A DNA stretch of 64,000 nt from Enterococcus timonensis (GTDB lineage Bacteria > Bacillota > Bacilli > Lactobacillales > Enterococcaceae). The notes beneath the pieces were generated by a model, which saw only the letters and a list, made by a program, of their open reading frames with translations, was not told the DNA's origin and ran no database searches. A program made the translations under genes and the position numbers. The DNA lies in the NCBI RefSeq assembly GCF_900104595.1, contig NZ_FNVY01000003.1, positions 496,001 through 560,000 of the forward strand, read 5' to 3'. Below, piece by piece: positions 8,271 to 16,295 of the stretch (the first letter of the stretch is position 1; each line of letters starts with the position of its first letter).

Positions 8271-9579
8271 GTCGTCCTTTCCCAATGCCTAAATGATCTA
8301 AAACTGGAACCATTAAAGCGGCAATAAATCCGCCAGAAAAACCATTGTTGTATAAATTTAAGCCACCGTGCAAATAACCAACGTTTGTGACTAATGCCAA
8401 ATGTAAAAATCCAGCGACAACGCCAACAATCGGTCCGTAAAATCCGGCAACTGGTCCTAAAGTAGTGGAAAAAATAGCCGCCATTAAAAAGTTAGCTTCT
8501 TTCATTGGATAAAAATTAACGAGACCGGCGAGATATACACCAATTAAAAGTGGCACCGAGTTTAGCGGATGATTGCCGTAAGCACTAAAACCAATTACTG
8601 ACAAAATGGCGCCAACAACAGGTCCATTTAAAGTGCCGTTAGTCAGGCGGACAAAAAGTAACATCAATAAACACATCAGACCCATATTAATCAGCGTCGG
8701 TCCGCGGCCATTATCATTAATAAAGTCCGTCATTATTTTTCCTGAACGTTTGAAAATTTTTATTAGGTGCCAATTTTTTTCGGACCAGCAAAAATAAAAA
8801 CCTAATAGAAATAAACAAATAGCTAAGCCGACTAATAAATAAAATAATGTCTGGTCCGTATTTGAAGAGACGAGATAAGTAGAATCTATTTCCCAACCAA
8901 AAAGTCGAAAAAGTCCGGTGACCACCATGGAAATCATTCCGGAAGTAAAGCCGACATTGTATAAATTAAATCCTTGGGTGAAACTTTGAAAATGAGTTGC
9001 TAACGGTGGAATGATAAAACCAATGGCGACGCCAACGACTAAGCCTAAAATCAAACCGTAAGCAGTAGGCAGATGTCCAGAAAAAATAAGCATGCTAACA
9101 ACCGGCGACAACGATGAGCCAAATAAAGCAACAATGGCAACTGACGAAAAGGGACGCCTTTGATGGCAAGAATACAAATAAGTTCCTAGTAAAAGCGGCA
9201 AGGAATTAAAAATATTTTTTCCAAATAATCCAAAGCCTGAAACCATAAAAATTGCCGCCACTAAAGGACCGGACACGGACACTTTGGCCCGATAAGAAAT
9301 AAAGACAACAAAAAGTGTTAGTAAGCCGCAACTCACTAATGTTGCTCCCAGACTAGTTAAAGCGATATAATCGGTCACAAGTGGGGCCGGCGAAGTAATA
9401 ATTTTTAAAAGTTGGGAACCCAACGTAGAAAAATCCGCAAAAAAGATTCCTAAGAAAAATAAAAGGAACCCATAACCAAAAAGGGGGCCAAAATGTAATT
9501 TTGCTAAATTTTTTGGGCGTTTTGCAAGATGAATCGTCGCTAAGCCAGATTTTAAACGCAGACGGGGAATTTTTTTCAT
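8251..9579 (-). CDS. DUF1576-like multi-pass membrane protein
   Basis: 442-aa membrane protein with about ten or more hydrophobic helices. It resembles the uncharacterised DUF1576 family of Firmicutes. An internal duplication is visible: FNSLPLLLGTYLY and FNLYNVGFTSGM in the first half correspond to LNSVPLLIGVYLAG and LNLYNNGFSGGF in the second, so the protein looks like a two-fold repeat, as in many transporters. The start is the ATG after AAAGGAGG; an upstream ATG-like extension lacks a ribosome site. It overlaps the downstream small gene. A transport role is inferred from topology only. Confidence 0.75.
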   Translation of the reverse strand: MKKIPRLRLKSGLATIHLAKRPKNLAKLHFGPLFGYGFLLFFLGIFFADFSTLGSQLLKIITSPAPLVTDYIALTSLGATLVSCGLLTLFVVFISYRAKVSVSGPLVAAIFMVSGFGLFGKNIFNSLPLLLGTYLYSCHQRRPFSSVAIVALFGSSLSPVVSMLIFSGHLPTAYGLILGLVVGVAIGFIIPPLATHFQSFTQGFNLYNVGFTSGMISMVVTGLFRLFGWEIDSTYLVSSNTDQTLFYLLVGLAICLFLLGFYFCWSEKNWHLIKIFKRSGKIMTDFINDNGRGPTLINMGLMCLLMLLFVRLTNGTLNGPVVGAILSVIGFSAYGNHPLNSVPLLIGVYLAGLVNFYPMKEANFLMAAIFSTTLGPVAGFYGPIVGVVAGFLHLALVTNVGYLHGGLNLYNNGFSGGFIAALMVPVLDHLGIGKGRHDGRKT

Positions 9580-9759
9580 AAAACCTCCTTTAAAAAAACT
9601 TAATGTTTGAGGGAGCGCTTTACACTTATTATACCGTAAGTTCGGCAATTTTTATACGACAAAAACGAACTTGTGTCAGTTCCAGTTAAAAAAAAATTGT
9701 GGTACATTGTTTCTCGGACCTTTCTTTGAACTTTTCCATACTTATATGAGGTGAAAATA

Positions 9760-12447
9760 ATGAAACATGTAAAAAATATTAGAAAACTTTTTGGACTGGA
9801 TTGGAAACGAATCGGTAAACATCCAGTGGCGCTTCTTTTAGTGATTGCCTTAATGATTTTGCCAAGTTTATACGCGTGGTTTAACATTAAAGCACTCTGG
9901 GATCCATATGAAAATACTAGCGAGCTGCCGATTGCCGTTTATTCGGCCGATGATGGGGCGACGTTTAACGATGAAGAAATTCAAATCGGCAGTGAGGTGA
10001 TTGAAAATCTTCACGATAATGATCAGCTGGGTTGGCAATTTGTCGATTCCAAAGAGGATTTAACAAAAGGTGTGCAATCAGGAAAATATTATGCCGGAAT
10101 TGTTTTGCCGGAAAATTTTTCGGAAAATTTATTGAGTTTTACAACTGGCGAAATTGAAAAACCGCAACTGGAATATTACGTCAATCAAAAAATTAACGCC
10201 ATTGCCCCAAAAATTACGGATAAAGGGGCCAGCAGTATTCAAAGTACGATTTCGTCAGAATTTATTAATACCGCCAGTTCAACTTTGGTCAAAGTGTTTA
10301 ACGAAATTGGCTTTGAGCTGGATAGTAATCTAGTTTCTATTACTAAAATCACGAGTTTAATTCAAGATGTCAATGCCAATCATGATGAAATTAATGGCTA
10401 TGTCGATCAAATTATTTCTTTGAATAATCGGATGCCAGAATTTAAAGAAAAACTCACGTTGGCCCAAACATTTATGGATTATTTGCCCCAAGTTGATGCG
10501 TTAACTGAAAAAGTCGTTGATTTAAATGAAAAATTCCCCGAAATAAAAGAACAAGCGGGTATTATTTTAACGTTAGAAGAAAAAATCCCCGAAATCGAAG
10601 CGGCCGGGACACAATTGGCCCAAGTCGATAGCGATTTTTCACAAATTGAAACAACTTTAAATAACGGCATCGAAGAAGCAAAAACCGGTCTTGGCGTTTT
10701 GCAAGCCGTAGAAACATCGTTACCAGAAATCGAAACATTACTCGATACTAGCTCTGAAGTGGTGACGTTTGGGTCGGATGCTTTAACGCAATTGCAAACG
10801 AATTTGCCAGAAAATCTCGACCAAATTATTGGCGCTACATTGCAAGTGTTGCAAGGAACTAGTCTCAATGTCGCCCAAATTTCTGGAAATTTATCCGAAT
10901 TAGCGACATCAGAAAATCAAGCCGAACTTTCTGCAGGCTTAGAAGATTTGAACGGCTTAGTGGATACGCAAAAAACAACGATTGCTAATATTGAAAAAAT
11001 GCTAGCCTTTCTAGGAACAGATAATCCGCAAATTGTGGCCCTGACACAAGTTTTACAAAATGCTCAAAGTAATTTGGATGTCTTGCAAACGCGATTAACG
11101 CAAATTAAAACGCAAGTAGATAATGGCGATATGGAACAAGCTAAAGCTGATTTACAAACGTTGTCGACACTAGCTCAAACTATAAGCGACCAACTAGGAG
11201 CCGTTGATGCAAAAAATCTTAGCGCAGAAATTAAAACGGCGCTAGAAAAATCTTTGACGGCTCTAGATGCCGCCAATCAATTACTCACGAAGGCCCAAGC
11301 GCTGGATTTAGAATCGTTTTTAACAGCGACTGAAACCACTGTTAGTGATGCGATTACTCTTTTAGAAAAATATCAAAAAGAATTGCCAGAAATTAAACAA
11401 GAAATTCATGATGCCAATCTTTTATTAAATGGCCACATGACCGAAATTACTGGTGCCATTACGACTGGGGCTGATTTATATCGAGACGAATTGCCAACTT
11501 TAGAAACTAAATTAGATCAAGCGGCAACTTTTATTGAAAATGATTGGCCGAAAATTGAAGATGATTTAACCACCACGATGACAGTCGTCAATGAAAAATT
11601 CCCAGAAGTGGAAAATGCATTAGCAATGGCTGCCGAACTTTTAGAAAACGACTGGCCAACCATTGAAGCAGGCTTAGCTAAAGCAGGCGATGCTATTGAT
11701 ATGGCTGAAGATAATGCGGATTTAGGAGAAATTATTTCCTTACTGAAACTTGATGCCACAAAAGAAGCCGACTTTTTCACCACACCGGTAGAACTAGTGG
11801 ACAATCCGATTTATCCAGTGCCTAATAATGGCTCGGCATCGACACCTTTTTATACTGCTCTTTGTTTATGGGTAGGCGCCCTGTTGCTATCTAGTGTCGC
11901 TTCGACGGATGTTTATTTAAAAGATGACGACAAGAAAAAATTTAGTCCTCGAGAAAAATTTACCGCCAGACTTTTGAGTTTCCAAGTGATTGGCCTAGCC
12001 CAAGGATTAATTGTTTCTTTGGGGAATTTATTCTTGCTCCATGTTTACGCAGTCAATCCGGTGTGGACTGTTGTTTGGGCCGAACTTGTGGCGCTCACCT
12101 TTATGACGATGGTCTACGTTTTAGCGGCACTCTTTGGCAATGTCGGCAAAGGGATTGCGATTATTATTTTAGTGCTGTCGATTTCAGGCGGTGGGGGAAA
12201 TTATCCGATTCAATTGTCGGGGAAATTTTTCCAAATGATTAATCCACTCTTACCATTTACTCATGCCGTTGATTTATTGCGAGAACCTGTGGGAGGAATT
12301 TACTGGCCCAATGCCACTGGAAATATTTGGATTTTATTTGGTTTACTCGTCGGCTTTTTCGTTTTGGGAGTTATTTTATATCCGAAAGTTTCTAAAGCTT
12401 CTAAAAAACTAGCTGAACATAGTCATCGTGCTCATTTTTTCCATTAA
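9760..12447 (+). CDS. YhgE/Pip domain-containing membrane protein
   Basis: 895-aa protein of the YhgE/Pip (phage infection protein) type, related to the ABC-2-like membrane part of type VII accessory proteins. One N-terminal membrane helix (near 22-42, PVALLLVIALMILPSLYAW) and five or six C-terminal helices (near 700-885) flank a long extracellular region of about 630 residues. That region is helical and repetitive, with recurrent PEI/PEV units such as FPEIKEQ, IPEIEA, LPEIET, LPEIKQ and FPEVEN. The start chosen is the ATG after GAGGTG; the GTG is part of the ribosome site. Family members act in phage sensitivity or export; the role here is unknown. Confidence 0.85.
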   Translation: MKHVKNIRKLFGLDWKRIGKHPVALLLVIALMILPSLYAWFNIKALWDPYENTSELPIAVYSADDGATFNDEEIQIGSEVIENLHDNDQLGWQFVDSKEDLTKGVQSGKYYAGIVLPENFSENLLSFTTGEIEKPQLEYYVNQKINAIAPKITDKGASSIQSTISSEFINTASSTLVKVFNEIGFELDSNLVSITKITSLIQDVNANHDEINGYVDQIISLNNRMPEFKEKLTLAQTFMDYLPQVDALTEKVVDLNEKFPEIKEQAGIILTLEEKIPEIEAAGTQLAQVDSDFSQIETTLNNGIEEAKTGLGVLQAVETSLPEIETLLDTSSEVVTFGSDALTQLQTNLPENLDQIIGATLQVLQGTSLNVAQISGNLSELATSENQAELSAGLEDLNGLVDTQKTTIANIEKMLAFLGTDNPQIVALTQVLQNAQSNLDVLQTRLTQIKTQVDNGDMEQAKADLQTLSTLAQTISDQLGAVDAKNLSAEIKTALEKSLTALDAANQLLTKAQALDLESFLTATETTVSDAITLLEKYQKELPEIKQEIHDANLLLNGHMTEITGAITTGADLYRDELPTLETKLDQAATFIENDWPKIEDDLTTTMTVVNEKFPEVENALAMAAELLENDWPTIEAGLAKAGDAIDMAEDNADLGEIISLLKLDATKEADFFTTPVELVDNPIYPVPNNGSASTPFYTALCLWVGALLLSSVASTDVYLKDDDKKKFSPREKFTARLLSFQVIGLAQGLIVSLGNLFLLHVYAVNPVWTVVWAELVALTFMTMVYVLAALFGNVGKGIAIIILVLSISGGGGNYPIQLSGKFFQMINPLLPFTHAVDLLREPVGGIYWPNATGNIWILFGLLVGFFVLGVILYPKVSKASKKLAEHSHRAHFFH

Positions 12448-12455
12448 AATAAAAG

Positions 12456-12492
12456 AAAACTCGCCGAAAAAATTTTTTTCAGCGAGTTTTTC
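12456..12492 (+). terminator. Rho-independent terminator after YhgE/Pip gene
   Basis: AAAACTCGC pairs with GCGAGTTTT, and the inner GAAAAAA/TTTTTTC extends the stem; a T-run follows. It separates this gene from the MutS-like gene, which has its own TATAAT-like -10 near 12511. Confidence 0.85.
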
Positions 12493-12541
12493 TTTTTGCC
12501 TTACAACCATGTATAATATAAAAAGAGAAAGGTTGTGGAAA

Positions 12542-14194
12542 ATGAGTCAAGAACAATTATTTATCGGCGGCGTCGTTTTATTTGTCATTGCGTTGCTATT
12601 ATTTATTAAAGTCAATGGAGATATCCAACTAAAGAAATCTGTCCGAAACGCTCAAGGCAAGTTTCCGCGCGTTGTGGCGGGGCGTGATACAGAAAAAAGT
12701 TTAAAAGAAGCTTTTAAACAAAGTTCAACTGGAGAAAATCAAGTGGAAATAGATGATTTAACTTGGAATGATCTGGATATGTTTACCGTCTTTCAAATGA
12801 TTAACCAAACATTTTCAAGTATTGGTTCTGAAAATCTATATCAAAGAATGCGCAAATACGGACTGGATCAAGATTTTTCACAATTAGAAGAATTAATTAC
12901 TTTTTTGTCAGAGCATCCTAAAGAAAAAGAGGATCTTCAATGGGCCTTTGCTAAACTGGGGAAAAAGGATTATAACGCCGTTCAAAGTTACTTAAAAGAA
13001 CCGAAAAAACAACAATTAGGGAATCCTTGGAGCTTTTTATTTTTAGGTATTTTGCCGATTATCGGGTTAATCATGCTCTTTTTTAATGCATTAGGTTTGC
13101 TTGTTTTAATTTTTAGTGTCCCGTTTAATGTTGTGTTTTATTTCCGCAAAAAAAATCAAATGGAAACCGAATTGCTTTCCATGGGGTATTTAGTTCAGAC
13201 GATTTTATGCGGAAAAAATATGAAAAAAATTACCCAACCTACGCAAGAAAAAATCAAAGAAAATTTGCGTCCGCTTGAAAAAATTACTCGTTTTGCATTT
13301 TCATTTTCCGTAAAAACCAATACAGATGGTGATTTATTTATGGAATATTTTAATATGATTTTCTTGCTGCCGTTTATTTCTTACAATTTTGTTTTAGGAA
13401 TTTTACAAAATCACCAAAAAGAAGCGCAAGCGCTATGGCAGTTGCTGGGGGATTTGGAAGCCGCGTCGGCTATTTTGAATTTCCGGGAAATTATGCCTTA
13501 TGCTACACAACCAACTTTTCAAAAAGAATTGCAAGTTCACGCCAAAGACGTCTATCATCCGTTGTTAAAAGAGCCAGTGGTCAATGATATCGACTGGACT
13601 AAAAACACGCTGATTACCGGGTCCAATGCTTCAGGGAAATCCACTTACGTTAAAGGTGTAGCGATCAATTGTTTATTGGCGCAAACGATTCACACCACTT
13701 TGGCGGAGCAATTTAGTTTGCCCCATAGCTTGGTGATTTCTTCCATGGCCTTAGAAGATAATATTTTTGCCGGGGAAAGTTATTTTATCGCTGAAATAAA
13801 ATCAGTGAAACGAATTATCGACCACGTGAAAAAAGGTGTGCCGACTTTATGTTTCATTGATGAAATTTTAAAAGGAACCAATACGATTGAACGAATCGCC
13901 GCTTCCAGCTCAATCGTGGCGTGGCTAGCCGACCACGGCGCCTTATCCTTTGTGGCGACTCATGATATTGAGTTAACCGAAATTTTGAAAAAACAATGCG
14001 CCAACGTTCATTTTTCTGAATCGGTAAATAAAAAAGGTGTCTTCTTTGATTACAAATTAAAAGACGGCCCGGCCAAAACCCGCAACGCCTTAGCCTTACT
14101 TAAAGTTTTAAAATATCCAGCAGAAATTGTTACCGCCGCTCAAAATGAAGCCAGCTCATTTGAAGAACAACGCGCTTGGCGAGAAATCGATTAA
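12542..14194 (+). CDS. Membrane-anchored MutS-family ATPase
   Basis: 550-aa MutS-related protein. One N-terminal membrane helix (residues 5-21) and a hydrophobic pair near 160-200 precede a MutS-like lever/clamp region and the C-terminal ATPase: Walker A GSNASGKSTY near 361, EDNIFAGESYF near 402, Walker B LCFIDEILKGTNTIER near 438 and switch FVATHD near 475. The N-terminal mismatch-recognition domain of MutS is absent. Similar membrane MutS homologs occur in Firmicutes without a defined role; classical mismatch repair is unlikely. The start is the ATG after AAAGGTTG; the longer upstream reading would pass through the previous terminator. Confidence 0.8.
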   Translation: MSQEQLFIGGVVLFVIALLLFIKVNGDIQLKKSVRNAQGKFPRVVAGRDTEKSLKEAFKQSSTGENQVEIDDLTWNDLDMFTVFQMINQTFSSIGSENLYQRMRKYGLDQDFSQLEELITFLSEHPKEKEDLQWAFAKLGKKDYNAVQSYLKEPKKQQLGNPWSFLFLGILPIIGLIMLFFNALGLLVLIFSVPFNVVFYFRKKNQMETELLSMGYLVQTILCGKNMKKITQPTQEKIKENLRPLEKITRFAFSFSVKTNTDGDLFMEYFNMIFLLPFISYNFVLGILQNHQKEAQALWQLLGDLEAASAILNFREIMPYATQPTFQKELQVHAKDVYHPLLKEPVVNDIDWTKNTLITGSNASGKSTYVKGVAINCLLAQTIHTTLAEQFSLPHSLVISSMALEDNIFAGESYFIAEIKSVKRIIDHVKKGVPTLCFIDEILKGTNTIERIAASSSIVAWLADHGALSFVATHDIELTEILKKQCANVHFSESVNKKGVFFDYKLKDGPAKTRNALALLKVLKYPAEIVTAAQNEASSFEEQRAWREID

Positions 14195-14233
14195 AAAAAA
14201 TCCGATCATCTGAAAAGATGGTCGGATTTTTTT
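14193..14233 (+). terminator. Rho-independent terminator after MutS-like gene
   Basis: AATCCGATCATCT pairs with AGATGGTCGGATT around GAAA, followed by seven T residues. The dispersed repeat described next begins a few bases after it. Confidence 0.9.
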
Positions 14234-14236
14234 GCG

Positions 14237-14378
14237 GAGCTGAACACTTTTTTTACAACCTTTTTGACGGTGTGTGGGGGCTAGCAGTTAGGAAAATAGA
14301 GAAAATACTTTCTGCGCGTTTCACACGCATGCACCATTTTCCTAATTTTCTACACTGCTGACCAGCCCCAACACAACC
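14237..14378. repeat. Dispersed structured repeat, copy 1
   Basis: An element of about 140 bp with a partial left arm (14237-14260), an inverted central arm (14269-14306) and a right arm (14336-14378). Central and right arms are imperfectly complementary over about 38 positions. The right arm shares CCTAATTTTCTACA and the central arm shares GGAAAATAGA with the copy at 57.9 kb. It fills most of the gap between the MutS-like gene and the ABC exporter; no gene is seen in it. Confidence 0.75.
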
Positions 14379-14471
14379 TTTTTTTACATTTCGGGTTGAA
14401 AATTCGACCGTTCGTGCAAAAGTGCTTTTTTTTTGAAAATTGCGTGTATATTAAATAGTGAGGTGAGGATG

Positions 14472-16295
14472 ATGAAATTTAGTTTATGGAATAATTTTAT
14501 TTGGTACTTTAAGATTGTCGTTAAACAAAAGACAATACTTTTTGTTTATATGTTTTTGGGCGTTATTTTAAATACGGCAGCTCTTATTTTAACGGCTTAT
14601 TTACCAGCCATTATTGTCTCAAGTGTGGTGGATCATTTGCCGCTGGGGCAAGCATTACTTAAAATTGCTTTAGTAGCTCTTTTTTTGAATTTGGCACAAA
14701 TGGGTGAAAGTCTAATTTGGACAATTTACGCCGCTGTTCCTAAAATGGGCATTCGTTTGGATGAAATGGGTAAAGCCAACGCTCAACTGGTGGAAATTCC
14801 TTTTGAAAAATTAGAAAGTGTCAAAACTCGGACAACGTTGGAAAAAGGATTTCAAAATGCTTTCTTTTTAGGAAATACTTCCGGCATGGAAAGTTATATT
14901 GATCAAAGCTATGTAATAGTGAAAAATGTTTTGAGTCTTATTATTTTCCTGACCAGTTTAACAGTTTTTAATCCTTGGATTTTAGTGGTGATTTTAGCCA
15001 GTGGAGCAGTAACCTTTTTTGTTAATCTTCATTTTAATCAAACTTTTATTAAAATCCGCGAAAAACTGATGGCCTTTTATTTAAAGATGCGCTATTTAAA
15101 AGACAATGCTTATAAAATTGAAAATGGGAAAGATATGCGTTTATATCAAATGACGGGCTGGTATCAAAAATTACTTGCGCAAAATGTTGACGGACAAATT
15201 AATATTCAAAAAGAAGCTGGTCAACGCAACATCTTGCAACGTGGTGTAGAAGCGACTATGAATTTATTGCAAAATGCGCTAGGTTACACTTTATTAATTA
15301 TTGCTGCTACTGCCGGCACGCTAACGATTGCGCAATTTACGCTGTACTTTGGTTTTATGAATCAATTTGCCAAATTAATTAGCAACTTAGTGACTGCCAG
15401 CATGACGCTTGACCGGGCCAATCAATACAATACGGATTTGCGCAAATGGTACCAAGAGGCTTCAGATAGTTTGCTGCCTTATGAAAATAGACACGGGAAA
15501 ATTGACCCATCAGAAAAAATTTCTTTAACTTTTGAGACGGTGAGTTTTAAATATCCCCAAAGCGATACTTATTCGGTGGAAAATGTCAGCTTCACTATTG
15601 CGGCTGGTGAAAAAATTGCCTTAGTCGGTGCAAATGGGGCTGGGAAATCCACCATTGTAAAATTAATTGCCGGACTTTTGGAACCAACGAGCGGCAGAAT
15701 TTTAATTAACGGACAAGATATTACCACCATGGATCACGATTATTATTTAGCGCTAATTGCGCCGGTTTTTCAAGAGGCTTTAGTATTTGCTTTAAGTGTC
15801 GGGCAAAATATTTCTTTAGGGGAAACGTATGATGTGAAAAAAGTAGAACAAGCTTTAAAAGATAGCCATTTGGATCAAAAAATTGCCCAACTGCCACAAG
15901 GTTTCGATACACCTATGACCCATTATTTAGACGCAGATGGCATAGAACTTTCAGGCGGCGAAGAACAAAAATTAATGTTAGCTCGCGCGCTTTATAAAGA
16001 TGCGCCGCTTTTAATTTTAGATGAACCAACCGCCGCTTTAGATGCGCTGGCCGAAAAAGAATTATATGAAGCTTACAATCAATTAGCTCACCAAAAGACT
16101 TCAATTTTTGTTTCTCATCGCTTAGCATCGACTCGTTTTTGTGATCGGATTTTCTTTATGGAACAAGCCCAGTTAAAAGAAGTCGGCACCCACGAAGCGC
16201 TGCTAGAAAAAAATGGAGCTTACGCTAAGATGTATCACGTGCAAAGTTATTATTATCAAAAGGAGGGCGCTGAAAATGAAAAAACTTTGGCCTAA
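14472..16295 (+). CDS. ABC exporter half-transporter (membrane + ATPase), subunit 1
   Basis: 607-aa half-transporter with six membrane helices over the first ~320 residues and a C-terminal ATPase. Walker A is VGANGAGKSTIVK near 390, the signature ELSGGEEQKLMLARAL near 493 and Walker B LLILDEPTAALDA near 515, then SHRLAS. All catalytic residues are canonical. The start is the ATG after GAGGTGAGG (an adjacent ATG three bases earlier is equally possible). The last 20 bases overlap the next gene, a similar half-transporter, so the pair probably forms a heterodimeric exporter. Substrate (peptide, lipid or drug) is not evident. Confidence 0.88.
   Translation: MKFSLWNNFIWYFKIVVKQKTILFVYMFLGVILNTAALILTAYLPAIIVSSVVDHLPLGQALLKIALVALFLNLAQMGESLIWTIYAAVPKMGIRLDEMGKANAQLVEIPFEKLESVKTRTTLEKGFQNAFFLGNTSGMESYIDQSYVIVKNVLSLIIFLTSLTVFNPWILVVILASGAVTFFVNLHFNQTFIKIREKLMAFYLKMRYLKDNAYKIENGKDMRLYQMTGWYQKLLAQNVDGQINIQKEAGQRNILQRGVEATMNLLQNALGYTLLIIAATAGTLTIAQFTLYFGFMNQFAKLISNLVTASMTLDRANQYNTDLRKWYQEASDSLLPYENRHGKIDPSEKISLTFETVSFKYPQSDTYSVENVSFTIAAGEKIALVGANGAGKSTIVKLIAGLLEPTSGRILINGQDITTMDHDYYLALIAPVFQEALVFALSVGQNISLGETYDVKKVEQALKDSHLDQKIAQLPQGFDTPMTHYLDADGIELSGGEEQKLMLARALYKDAPLLILDEPTAALDALAEKELYEAYNQLAHQKTSIFVSHRLASTRFCDRIFFMEQAQLKEVGTHEALLEKNGAYAKMYHVQSYYYQKEGAENEKTLA

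Noticed and set aside
10479-11804. Antisense open frames opposite the YhgE/Pip gene
   Set aside because: They mirror the low-complexity repeat region, lack ribosome sites and overlap a long supported gene.
14176-14361. 61-codon open frame over the terminator and repeat copy 1
   Set aside because: It overlaps a terminator and the paired repeat arms, has no ribosome site and no protein-like composition.
14237-14378. CRISPR-like direct repeats
   Set aside because: Arms are inverted, few and imperfect, with no regular spacers and no cas genes.
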